Shown here in pieces: positions 1-4,917 of a DNA stretch of 9,070 bases. A program made the position numbers and the translations under genes. The DNA is from Bacteroidales bacterium (GTDB lineage: Bacteria > Bacteroidota > Bacteroidia > Bacteroidales > WCHB1-69). Below the pieces are notes generated by a model. That model saw only the letters and a list, made by a program, of their open reading frames with translations. It ran no database searches and was not told the DNA's origin. The number at the start of each line of letters is the position of its first letter. The stretch's first letter is position 1. The DNA is taken from positions 1-9,070 of the forward strand of contig JAFPXF010000070.1 in NCBI GenBank assembly GCA_017394765.1. The letters run 5' to 3'.

Positions 1-338
1 CTGGGCATCCCGCTGCCGCTCTGCTCGTGCAGGGTTATACCCACGACGGTCGGGCTCAAGAACGAGGGTGCCTCGAAAGGGGCATTGGGTATGAAATTCT
101 TTGACAAATTCAAGAAACAGGAAACCGAAGCCGGGACGGTGGTTTATGCCGTCGAGGGTATGCACTGCAACCACTGCAAGGCCGCCGTCGAGCAGTCGGT
201 GGTCAAAAGTTGAAAGGCGTTGAGACCTGCGAGGCCACCCCGGGCGCCAACACGCTTGTGGTCACGGGCACCGCAAGCGAGAACGATGTCCGCAAAGCTG
301 TGGAGCAGGCGGGCTTCGAGTTCAAAGGGATGAAATAA
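1..338 (+). pseudogene. Broken heavy-metal permease fused to HMA domain (internal deletion plus frameshift)
   Basis: The frame open from base 1 reads LGIPLPLCSC followed by a VIPT...EGASKGA stretch. That is the conserved core of the permease family annotated as SO_0444-type Cu/Zn efflux transporters, whose core normally reads GIPLPLCSCGVIPT; here the Gly after CSC is Arg. Instead of continuing into more membrane helices, the frame passes at about base 90 into a charged linker (MKFFDKFKKQ) and an HMA metal-binding domain with the motif GMHCNHC (codons at 160-180). Reading stops at TGA 211-213. One extra base before 210, for example in the AAAA run at 205-208, restores ...LKGVETCEA...EFKGMK to the TAA at 336-338, a full-length HMA tail. 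So two lesions are visible: probable loss of the permease's later helices and a -1 frameshift. The HMA part would bind a soft metal such as copper. An intact transporter is unlikely. A sequencing or assembly error cannot be excluded for either lesion. The 5' end lies outside the window. Confidence 0.75.
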
Positions 339-381
339 GAAGGTGGAAATACAGCGGCAGGCACCCCAATCCTGATTGCCG

Positions 382-957
382 CTAATGTGCAAACACGAAT
401 CCGAAGTAAATGCGCACTCCTTTGGGCACGGCTTCGCCTTTGAAGGGGAAGAGGTGGTCGGCCTTGAGCGTGAGGTGGACCGCTTCGGTGAGCGCGAACT
501 CCACTCCGAGGTATGGGTTGACGAAGAAAAAGCGCTCTTTGTGTACCACCGCGTTTGTCTCGGCTTCCCAGTCGCTGTCGGAACCGTCGAGAACGAGCAG
601 TGTTGACGCTTTGCCGCCCCCTATGCATACCCCGGCATACGGACTCCACCATTTTACCGGCCAGTAGAAATCGGCCACCACGCCGCCCCAGCCCATGCGG
701 ACATAGCTGCCGTTGCGCTTCTGGGGGAGCGTGGAGACATAGCCTTCGCCACCTAAGCGCACGTGATTGCCGACGTGGAAGCGCAGCACGCCGCCAAGTC
801 CGAAAGACATCCCGCTGGCTTTGTAATCCAGGGCCGGAATATTGTCGATGAGGTAGCCCGTATGGACCATCATTCCCCCGTCAAACAGCTGTTTTTTCTG
901 TGCTTTGAGGCCGACGGCAAATGCCAGTAATAGGAGTAATAAGGCTGCTTTTTTCAT
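382..957 (-). CDS. Small outer-membrane beta-barrel-like protein
   Basis: This protein of 191 residues has a clear signal peptide: MKK, a Leu/Ala-rich core, then GLKAQ with likely cleavage after Gln20, typical of Bacteroidota exported proteins. The mature part is rich in Gly and aromatic residues in alternating patterns, such as FGLGGVLRFHVG, VRMGWGGVVADFYWPVKWW and the final RIYFGFVFAH with its aromatic C-terminus. This is what a small outer-membrane barrel of about eight strands looks like. There is no lipobox and no OmpA-type peptidoglycan-binding domain. The start at 957 is supported by the signal peptide and by a -7-like element about 20 bases upstream. It converges on the broken permease gene, its stop lying 43 bases from that gene's end. 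The specific role (porin, adhesin or structural) cannot be told from sequence. Confidence 0.8.
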   Translation of the reverse strand: MKKAALLLLLLAFAVGLKAQKKQLFDGGMMVHTGYLIDNIPALDYKASGMSFGLGGVLRFHVGNHVRLGGEGYVSTLPQKRNGSYVRMGWGGVVADFYWPVKWWSPYAGVCIGGGKASTLLVLDGSDSDWEAETNAVVHKERFFFVNPYLGVEFALTEAVHLTLKADHLFPFKGEAVPKGVRIYFGFVFAH

Positions 958-976
958 ATCCTTAATCTTTCACGCC

Positions 977-985
977 GCAAAAATG
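977..985 (-). promoter_or_regulatory. Candidate -7 element for the beta-barrel gene
   Basis: On the minus strand the sequence reads CATTTTTGC, one mismatch from the Bacteroidota -7 consensus TAnnTTTGC, and it lies about 20 bases before the start codon at 957. No good TTTG is found 17 bases further upstream, so only half of the promoter is recognisable. Confidence 0.4.
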
Positions 986-1031
986 CACATTTTCTGTCAG
1001 ATAGGAATCCCTATAAATGACTATTTTGCGG

Positions 1032-1070
1032 GGAAATCTCCACGGATCGCGCGGATTTGCGCGGATTTCC
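1032..1070. repeat. Tandem 10-mer inside a short inverted repeat
   Basis: GCGCGGATTT occurs twice in exact tandem (1049-1058 and 1059-1068), preceded by the related CACGGATC at 1041-1048. The block is bracketed by GGAAATC (1032-1038) and its perfect complement GATTTCC (1064-1070). Tracts of this CACGGAT/GCGGATTT kind occur between genes in Bacteroidota genomes; that comparison is from memory. No function is evident. Confidence 0.5.
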
Positions 1071-1085
1071 GATAGATGATTTTTG
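1056..1085 (+). promoter_or_regulatory. Weak candidate promoter
   Basis: TTTG at 1056-1059 is followed after 18 bases by GATTTTTG at 1078-1085, one mismatch from TAnnTTTG. The same GATTTTTG variant appears in the likely promoter at 5740-5767. It would start a transcript near 1092 that runs through the two hairpins before the dehydrogenase gene. No start codon with a long frame follows, so it would be either a long leader or a short RNA. Confidence 0.3.
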
Positions 1086-1167
1086 CACGACACCCCAACT
1101 GGTGGAGACACTGGCGCGGATGAAGAATCCACGCTGAGAATCGGCTCAAATCATTCCCAAAATACAG

Positions 1168-1217
1168 ATTATCGGCGCAGAGCGAGCCGATAATTTGCAA
1201 AAAATTGCTATTTTTGC
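1168..1217. other. Two adjoining perfect hairpins upstream of the dehydrogenase gene
   Basis: ATTATCGGC (1168-1176) pairs perfectly with GCCGATAAT (1186-1194) across a 9-base loop. Two bases on, GCAAAAA (1197-1203) pairs with TTTTTGC (1211-1217) across 7 bases. The second arm contains the -7-like TATTTTTG (1209-1216). The T-run of the second structure could make it a weak terminator on the plus strand, or the pair could be operator-like. The rest of the gap 958-1313 shows no gene. Confidence 0.45.
1209..1216 (+). promoter_or_regulatory. Candidate -7 element for the dehydrogenase gene
   Basis: TATTTTTG followed by C is a perfect match to TAnnTTTGC. The expected -33 position (about 1188-1191) reads CGAT, not TTTG, so the call rests on the -7 box alone. 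The resulting leader to the ATG at 1314 would be about 90 bases. Confidence 0.4.
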
Positions 1218-1313
1218 ACCGATGCGGAACAAAACAACCTGCACGCTTTCAAGCAGATATTCGTTTCGCAGTACGAATTTGCCACAGAAGAGTATTTTTA
1301 ACGGAATATAGAT

Positions 1314-2039
1314 ATGGATTTCAACAACAAAATCGCCGTCGTCACGGGTGGCGCGCAGGGCATCGGACGATGCATCGTCGAGGAGTTCCGAAAAGCCGGA
1401 GCCACCGTTTGTGTCATCGACAAGCAGCCAGGCGACCACTTCGTCGGCGACCTTGCTAACAAGGAGGTGCTGGAGCGGTTCGCCAACGAGGTAATCGCGA
1501 AGCACGGCCGTGTGGACTACCTCGTCAACAATGCCCTGCCGCTGATGAAGGGGCTTGCGGAGTGCAGCTACGAGGAGTTCCAGTATGCCCTGAATGTGGG
1601 CGTGACAGCCCCATTCTACCTTGCCAAGCTCTTTGCCCCACACTTTGCGGAGGGTGCCGCCATCGTCAACATCTCCTCCTCTCGCGACCGTATGAGTCAG
1701 CCGCAGACCGAGAGCTACACGGCCGCCAAGGGTGGCATCGCCGCGCTGACTCACGCGCTGGCGGTCAGCCTGGCGGGGAAGGCGCGTGTCAACTCCATCT
1801 CCCCGGGCTGGATCGACACCCAGTACACCGTCTATGAGGGTCCCGACGCTGTGCAGCAGCCGGCGGGTAGGGTAGGGAACCCTTTGGACATTGCCAACAT
1901 GGTGCTGTATCTCTGCTCCGACAAGGCCGGCTTCATCACCGGCGAGAACATCTGCATCGACGGCGGGATGACCCGCCAGATGATCTACCACGGGGATCAC
2001 GGATGGATGTTGTTGGCAGAGAAGGCCATGCCGCAGTAA
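1314..2039 (+). CDS. Short-chain dehydrogenase/reductase (classical SDR)
   Basis: This 241-residue protein has the length and motifs of the classical NAD(P)-dependent SDR family. The Rossmann glycine motif TGGAQGIG lies at residues 11-18, followed by the beta-2 strand end CVIDK at 33-37. NNA is at 72-74 and the structural Asn at 94. The catalytic serine lies in ISSS (120-123), with the catalytic YTAAK at 135-139 (Tyr135, Lys139). SPGWIDT (163-169) and the late GENICIDGGM (210-219) are also typical. Asp36 at the end of beta-2 suggests NAD(H) rather than NADP(H), though this is inference. The substrate cannot be read from sequence; relatives include 3-oxoacyl-ACP reductase-like and sugar or polyol dehydrogenases. 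The C-terminal 20 residues (MIYHGDHGW...) extend beyond the usual end and may help form the substrate lid. The gene stands alone, with 356 bases free upstream and 287 before the next start codon. Confidence 0.93.
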   Translation: MDFNNKIAVVTGGAQGIGRCIVEEFRKAGATVCVIDKQPGDHFVGDLANKEVLERFANEVIAKHGRVDYLVNNALPLMKGLAECSYEEFQYALNVGVTAPFYLAKLFAPHFAEGAAIVNISSSRDRMSQPQTESYTAAKGGIAALTHALAVSLAGKARVNSISPGWIDTQYTVYEGPDAVQQPAGRVGNPLDIANMVLYLCSDKAGFITGENICIDGGMTRQMIYHGDHGWMLLAEKAMPQ

Positions 2040-2276
2040 CGCTGCACATTCCTATTCTTGCTACTGATAACAGTTGTGTGCCTCTGACGTCTGGAAGCAT
2101 CGGCTTCGCACGCCGCGTCGTCGGGCTTTCCTCTGCAATGGCTTTGGATGGCCACACCATTATACCGTTGCCAACGACAGGCAGCGGAATCACATACGTT
2201 AAACGGCACCGACAATGCCATAGCTAAACCAACATCCCCGTCAAGAGAGGAATACCGATAGGGAAACTATTCTCTA
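2040..2276. other. Intergenic stretch with no supported gene
   Basis: I see no convincing coding frame here. A small stem GAAGC-ATCG-GCTTC (2094-2107) is present but lacks a T-run, so no terminator for the dehydrogenase gene can be called. The right end becomes AT-rich where it enters the next promoter. Confidence 0.5.
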
Positions 2277-2305
2277 TTTATAAATCACAAAAAAATGTAC
2301 TTTTG
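2277..2305 (+). promoter_or_regulatory. Bacteroidota-type promoter of the small secreted protein
   Basis: TTTA (2277-2280), 17 bases, then TACTTTTG (2298-2305): a perfect -7 box and a -33 box with one mismatch, at the same spacing as the two best promoters of the window. Transcription would begin near 2312. That excludes a TTG start at 2303 and favours the ATG at 2327. Confidence 0.7.
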
Positions 2306-2326
2306 TCGCGTCAAACAAAAAAGGCG

Positions 2327-2728
2327 ATGCGACATCTGATTGGCATATTCTCCGTGTTGTGGACACTGCTTCTCGGCGGTGTCTCAGACGAGGTACGCTC
2401 CGTACAGCACACCGATGGGAGTTCCACCGTCACGCAGCCTGCGTCGGAGAGGCTCACAGCCGACAACCTGCCAAACAAGGACCTGCTGTTCAGCTCGGCG
2501 CAGTCGTTGCTGACGGTCGGCGAGGAGGAAGGCACCGCGCCGAATGTGCGCCCGCATTCGTCCAACAGCCGAACGAACAATCTGTCATATAGCAATTTCC
2601 ACATCTTCCGCAATGGCAAAGTGGTCCATATTCTCCGGCATCCCTACCCCACCGTCCACGACAAGGGTTTTGCAGGTACTTTCTCTGCCGACCGCTACTT
2701 CATAGCCTTGCGGCGCATCCGGATTTAG
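2327..2728 (+). CDS. Small secreted hypothetical protein
   Basis: From the ATG at 2327 the protein is 133 residues long. The first 19 residues (MRHLIGIFSV then LWTLLLGGV) form a short signal peptide or anchor; there is no lipobox Cys. The middle (about 25-90) is polar, rich in Ser, Thr and Asn, and probably disordered. The end is basic and aromatic: FHIFRNGKVVHILRHPYP and then FSADRYFIALRRIRI. Short exported proteins ending in a similar RYFI-LRR-I pattern occur in Bacteroidales and are left as hypothetical; that comparison is from memory. A TTG at 2303 could extend the frame by eight residues but lies inside the promoter. The two membrane proteins begin 124 bases downstream on the same strand, so joint transcription is possible. 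I do not recognise a function. Confidence 0.65.
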   Translation: MRHLIGIFSVLWTLLLGGVSDEVRSVQHTDGSSTVTQPASERLTADNLPNKDLLFSSAQSLLTVGEEEGTAPNVRPHSSNSRTNNLSYSNFHIFRNGKVVHILRHPYPTVHDKGFAGTFSADRYFIALRRIRI

Positions 2729-2765
2729 ACAGTTTTCCATTCACTCATTTTTTTTTAAGCCATTC

Positions 2766-2783
2766 CCAAGAACGGCTTCTTGG
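2766..2783. other. Perfect 7-bp hairpin between genes
   Basis: CCAAGAA-CGGC-TTCTTGG forms a perfect stem with a tetraloop. On the plus strand the T-run (2748-2757) precedes rather than follows it, so it is not a standard terminator for the secreted-protein gene. It could be a processing site, a pause signal or an operator. Confidence 0.5.
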
Positions 2784-2817
2784 CGTACGCCTGTCCGTAT
2801 GCACGATGGCGTATGCC
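2782..2817. repeat. Pair of GGCGTAYGCC palindromic boxes
   Basis: GGCGTACGCC (2782-2791), a perfect palindrome, recurs as GGCGTATGCC (2808-2817) with one change. A related CGTATGC core lies between them (2796-2802). The paired boxes, 35 to 70 bases before the start codon at 2853, look like a repeated protein-binding site or a stem with a 16-base loop. Confidence 0.4.
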
Positions 2818-2852
2818 CTTCAAGTATATCATTTCACTAAAATTATAAAATA

Positions 2853-3290
2853 ATGGAAAACAATTTCAAAAAGGTTCATGCGATAAAGGACCTCATCATC
2901 TCCGGCTGCATTATTTTGGCCGGCGCAGCCCTGTTCTTCGTGCACAAGGCCACGGGTGTGTGCATATTCCTCTGCGGCATAATTTTCCTTATTCTCTACA
3001 AATCCGGCTACAAACTGAACGGCGAAGGCTTTCTTCTACAGAAAAAGAGTATGGAGCTAAACTATAACTGTCGCGAATCCCTCTTAGACTTCCTCAACGG
3101 CAAGAAAATTGAGCCCATGCTTGTGCAGGGCAACGAGGGAGGTACCATCCTGTTGGAGGTGTGGTTCAACGCCCCCGCCGACATCGCCTACGCGAAGCTG
3201 TCCGAATACAAGGAACTCAGATTCCAACCCGTTACCGACATTGTGAAACTCCCGGCTGACCAAGCACAGCTGCTAATCCAGAAGATATGA
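2853..3290 (+). CDS. Two-helix membrane protein of unknown function, first of a paralogous pair
   Basis: This 145-residue protein has two predicted membrane helices at about 13-31 and 34-49, separated by only a short turn (HKATG). A soluble domain of roughly 95 residues follows, most likely on the cytoplasmic side. Recognisable points are GYKLNG (52-57), Cys73, FLNG (80-83), the GG pair at 96-97, then a YAKLSEY...E...PVTDIVKLP...A..L tail. The next protein shares all of these landmarks in the same order, so they are tandem duplicates. Its TGA overlaps the next ATG by four bases (ATGA), the usual sign of translational coupling. The start follows an A-rich stretch, as is common in Bacteroidota. 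I do not recognise a named family; the shape would suit a small membrane-bound sensor, regulator or immunity-type protein, but nothing in the sequence decides this. Confidence 0.8.
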   Translation: MENNFKKVHAIKDLIISGCIILAGAALFFVHKATGVCIFLCGIIFLILYKSGYKLNGEGFLLQKKSMELNYNCRESLLDFLNGKKIEPMLVQGNEGGTILLEVWFNAPADIAYAKLSEYKELRFQPVTDIVKLPADQAQLLIQKI

Positions 3291-3742
3291 AGAAGGATAC
3301 AGCAAAACAGGTCTTTTTATGGACAGACTGGTTGATTCTCGGAATCCTGATCACCGCCGGAGTGTTCATCATTGCCCTCGGTGGCAGTTGGACATCTTTC
3401 GGAGTTTGCTGGATTGCCAGCGTGCTGGCCTTGGCTCCCTTCCTCCGCCACGGCTACAAGTTGAATGGGCAGACCGGCGTGTTCCGTTTGGAGGAAGTTC
3501 TGGTCCCTCGCGAATGCCAGAAACAAATTCTGGCGTTCTTGAACGGCGAGACCGACAACATTGACGTGCATCCCGCCGTGCACGGCGGTGCCTTGGTGCA
3601 GTTGTTTCGCCGCAAGTCGGACGGCACAATACTGGCGCAATACTTTGACTACGCCCAGCACCTCGCCGGCACGGAGTACCCATTCGTACCCATTAGCGCA
3701 CAGCAGGCTAAGGCACTCCAAAAACTACAGGTAATACAATAG
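3287..3742 (+). CDS. Two-helix membrane protein of unknown function, second of a paralogous pair
   Basis: This 151-residue protein is a diverged copy of its upstream neighbour. Helices are predicted at about 13-31 and 36-53. The soluble part repeats GYKLNG (56-61), Cys77, FLNG (84-87), GG (100-101), then ILAQYFDYAQ (115-124) where the first copy has DIAYAKLSEY, and a P-V-P...A..L...Q tail. It is somewhat more basic around 105-111 (LFRRKSD). The ATG at 3287 overlaps the previous stop, and a strong terminator begins 26 bases after its own stop, so these two genes end one transcription unit. Close to full-length divergence suggests the copies are kept for different, perhaps heteromeric, roles; that is inference. 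Confidence 0.8.
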   Translation: MKKDTAKQVFLWTDWLILGILITAGVFIIALGGSWTSFGVCWIASVLALAPFLRHGYKLNGQTGVFRLEEVLVPRECQKQILAFLNGETDNIDVHPAVHGGALVQLFRRKSDGTILAQYFDYAQHLAGTEYPFVPISAQQAKALQKLQVIQ

Positions 3743-3768
3743 CGAACCGACTTTTTCGAATGCACACT

Positions 3769-3803
3769 TAAAGAGACGTCTTAATTCGGCGTCTCTTTTT
3801 TTG
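3769..3803 (+). terminator. Strong intrinsic terminator
   Basis: AGAGACGTC (3772-3780) pairs with GGCGTCTCT (3788-3796), nine pairs including one G-T, around a loop of seven bases. The run TTTTTT follows. It closes the transcription unit of the paired membrane proteins. Confidence 0.9.
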
Positions 3804-3831
3804 TGGTTTAGCCGAACATTTACACTTTTCG

Positions 3832-3839
3832 TACATTTG
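3832..3839 (+). promoter_or_regulatory. Candidate -7 element before an orphan coding fragment
   Basis: TACATTTG followed by C matches TAnnTTTGC exactly. No TTTG lies 17 bases upstream, the nearest resemblance being TTTA at 3807-3810. The coding-like fragment begins immediately after it. Confidence 0.35.
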
Positions 3840-3840
3840 C

Positions 3841-4020
3841 GACAGGTTCACCTACAAGGAGAACAACCGCGTGCAGGGCTTCATGACGATGGCTTTCCTG
3901 CTGCTGGACATTCCGCGCATGCGCACAGGCATCGAGAAGGTGCCCTACTGGCCGGTTTACGGCATCAAGATGCTGGCGCAGATGGAAAACTTCAATAAGA
4001 AACAAAGTTCTCAAACCTGA
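3841..4020 (+). pseudogene. Orphan C-terminal gene fragment
   Basis: The frame from 3841 to the TGA at 4018 encodes 59 residues, starting DRFTYKENN and continuing through VQGFMTMAFLLLD, IPRMRTGIEKVPYWPVYG and IKMLAQMENFNKK. Third codon positions are mostly G or C, unlike the surrounding AT-rich gap, so this looks like true coding sequence. There is no start codon with a ribosome-binding context at the left edge; an internal ATG at 3883 would give only 45 residues. Upstream in the same frame the sequence is non-coding in character and includes a -7 box. The simplest reading is the tail of a longer gene whose front was deleted, leaving it beside a promoter. I do not recognise the parent family. 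A genuine microprotein of 45 residues from the ATG at 3883 is the alternative. Confidence 0.5.
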
Positions 4021-4046
4021 CATGAAAATATTTTCTCGAACAACTG

Positions 4047-4075
4047 TTGCATAATCAAAACTTATTATATTTTTG
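4047..4075 (+). promoter_or_regulatory. Bacteroidota-type promoter before the alternative hairpins
   Basis: TATTTTTG (4068-4075) is a perfect TAnnTTTG. TTGC at 4047-4050 lies 17 bases upstream, preceded by TG, giving a partial -33 box. The start of transcription would be near 4082, exactly where the first hairpin begins. Confidence 0.6.
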
Positions 4076-4081
4076 CGGCGT

Positions 4082-4135
4082 CATTGCGGATATTCCTGAA
4101 AAATCCGCAATGGCACTGCGGATTTTTCTTTTGTT
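4082..4135 (+). ncRNA. Two mutually exclusive stem-loops; attenuator, small RNA or bidirectional terminator
   Basis: CATTGCGGAT (4082-4091) pairs perfectly with ATCCGCAATG (4103-4112) across 11 bases. The second arm also belongs to a competing structure: AAAAATCCGCA (4099-4109) pairs perfectly with TGCGGATTTTT (4117-4127) across 7 bases, followed by CTTTTGTT. The two stems share 4103-4109, so only one can form at a time. With a promoter just upstream, this has the layout of an attenuator (first stem as anti-terminator, second as terminator) in the leader of the 33-residue gene at 4167, or of a small RNA of roughly 50 bases. The second hairpin is also symmetrical enough to end transcripts from the minus-strand methyltransferase operon, which is the simpler explanation for its presence. 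No aptamer family is recognised. Confidence 0.5.
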
Positions 4136-4166
4136 ATGGGCTATTAAAAAATAAACATCCGGAACA

Positions 4167-4268
4167 ATGAAGAAATCATTGATTTTTTGCGTAGCCTTTC
4201 GTGTTATGGCAGCTTGTAATCATGTCACTCCCATTAAGGAATTGGAAAATTTGTTGAATATAGATTAA
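4167..4268 (+). CDS. Very small possible lipoprotein (33 residues)
   Basis: An ATG six bases after GGA opens a 33-codon frame: MKKSLIFCVAF, then RVMAAC at 12-17, then NHVTPIKELENLLNID and a TAA. The MKK start, hydrophobic core and Ala-Ala-Cys17 resemble a lipoprotein signal, although Arg12 breaks the hydrophobic core and Met rather than Leu stands at -3 of the box. The mature peptide would be only 17 residues. It could be a real membrane-tethered peptide, the remnant of a longer lipoprotein cut short by a stop, or a leader peptide read together with the hairpins just upstream. It ends 11 bases before the end of the convergent methyltransferase gene. Confidence 0.4.
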   Translation: MKKSLIFCVAFRVMAACNHVTPIKELENLLNID

Positions 4269-4279
4269 CCGCGTATCAG

Positions 4280-4906
4280 TCATTTCCTCGCCGTCGCGCA
4301 CAGCCACCGCTTTTCCTCGTTCACCGTGATGTTGAGGTCGCGGAAGCCGACATTTGTCAGATGGCGCCTGATTTCTTCCGGCGTGTAGGTGTGCATGCCC
4401 TCGATCATGCTCTCCCATTTGGCATCCATTTCGCCGCTGCCGTCTGATTCGTTTACGATGACGAATTGGCCGCCGGGTTTCAGCACCTTTTTCACCTCGT
4501 TGAAGCAATGCTCGATGTCGGGCCAGAAGTAGATGGTCTCGAAGGCGGTCACCATATCGAACGAGCCTTCGGCGAACGGGAGGTTGGCGACATTGCCTTC
4601 CAAGACCCTGCAACGGCCTTTCCGAATGGCTTTGGCGTTCACTTTCGTTGATTTCCGTACGGATACCGGCGAGAAATCGATACCCGTGACGCTTCCCTGC
4701 AGGGTGCGTTGCAGCAGTCGGGCGATATTCGCACCCCCGCCGCACCCGATGTCGAGAATGCGGTCGTCGCGGTCAATCGTAACTATTGCCAACGCCCAAT
4801 TCGCCATCGCAGCGTGACCGCCGCCGTTCATTCCGTTGACCATTATTTTGCCTAAAAAGCCCTCCGGCTTTCTGGCATTGCTGAAAAATTTGCTCAAAAG
4901 TCCCAT
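4280..4906 (-). CDS. Class I SAM-dependent methyltransferase (soluble)
   Basis: From the ATG at 4906 the protein has 208 residues. An in-frame upstream ATG at 4975 would add 23 residues but overlaps the preceding gene; 4906 sits 11 bases after that gene's stop, the better start for an operon. The N-terminal part has MVNGMNGGGHAAMANWAL (about 22-39), a feature of a family of small methyltransferases. The SAM-binding motif I is ILDIGCGGG (50-58), followed by the acidic GIDFSP loop (75-80), NLPF...FDMVTAFETIYFWPD (108-130) as motif IV, and VLKPGG (141-146) as motif VI. The acceptor is unknown. There is no membrane helix. It is the second gene of a two-methyltransferase operon and shares the same core order as its neighbour, but the sequences have diverged strongly. 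Confidence 0.9.
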   Translation of the reverse strand: MGLLSKFFSNARKPEGFLGKIMVNGMNGGGHAAMANWALAIVTIDRDDRILDIGCGGGANIARLLQRTLQGSVTGIDFSPVSVRKSTKVNAKAIRKGRCRVLEGNVANLPFAEGSFDMVTAFETIYFWPDIEHCFNEVKKVLKPGGQFVIVNESDGSGEMDAKWESMIEGMHTYTPEEIRRHLTNVGFRDLNITVNEEKRWLCATARK

Positions 4907-4917
4907 AATTAGTATGT

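Noticed and set aside
353..383. AGCGGCA/TGCCGCT inverted repeat between the permease remnant and the beta-barrel gene
   Set aside because: Only 7 bp with a 17-base loop and no T-run on either side; could be chance, so not called a terminator.
1088..1137. Short frame ending PQLVETLARMKNPR that resembles a protein tail
   Set aside because: Too short, no start and no coding signal upstream; it runs out of the repeat block and is probably chance.
1146..2000. Long open frame on the minus strand (284 codons)
   Set aside because: It lies antisense to the dehydrogenase gene, whose SDR motifs are unmistakable; the antisense product has no recognisable motif.
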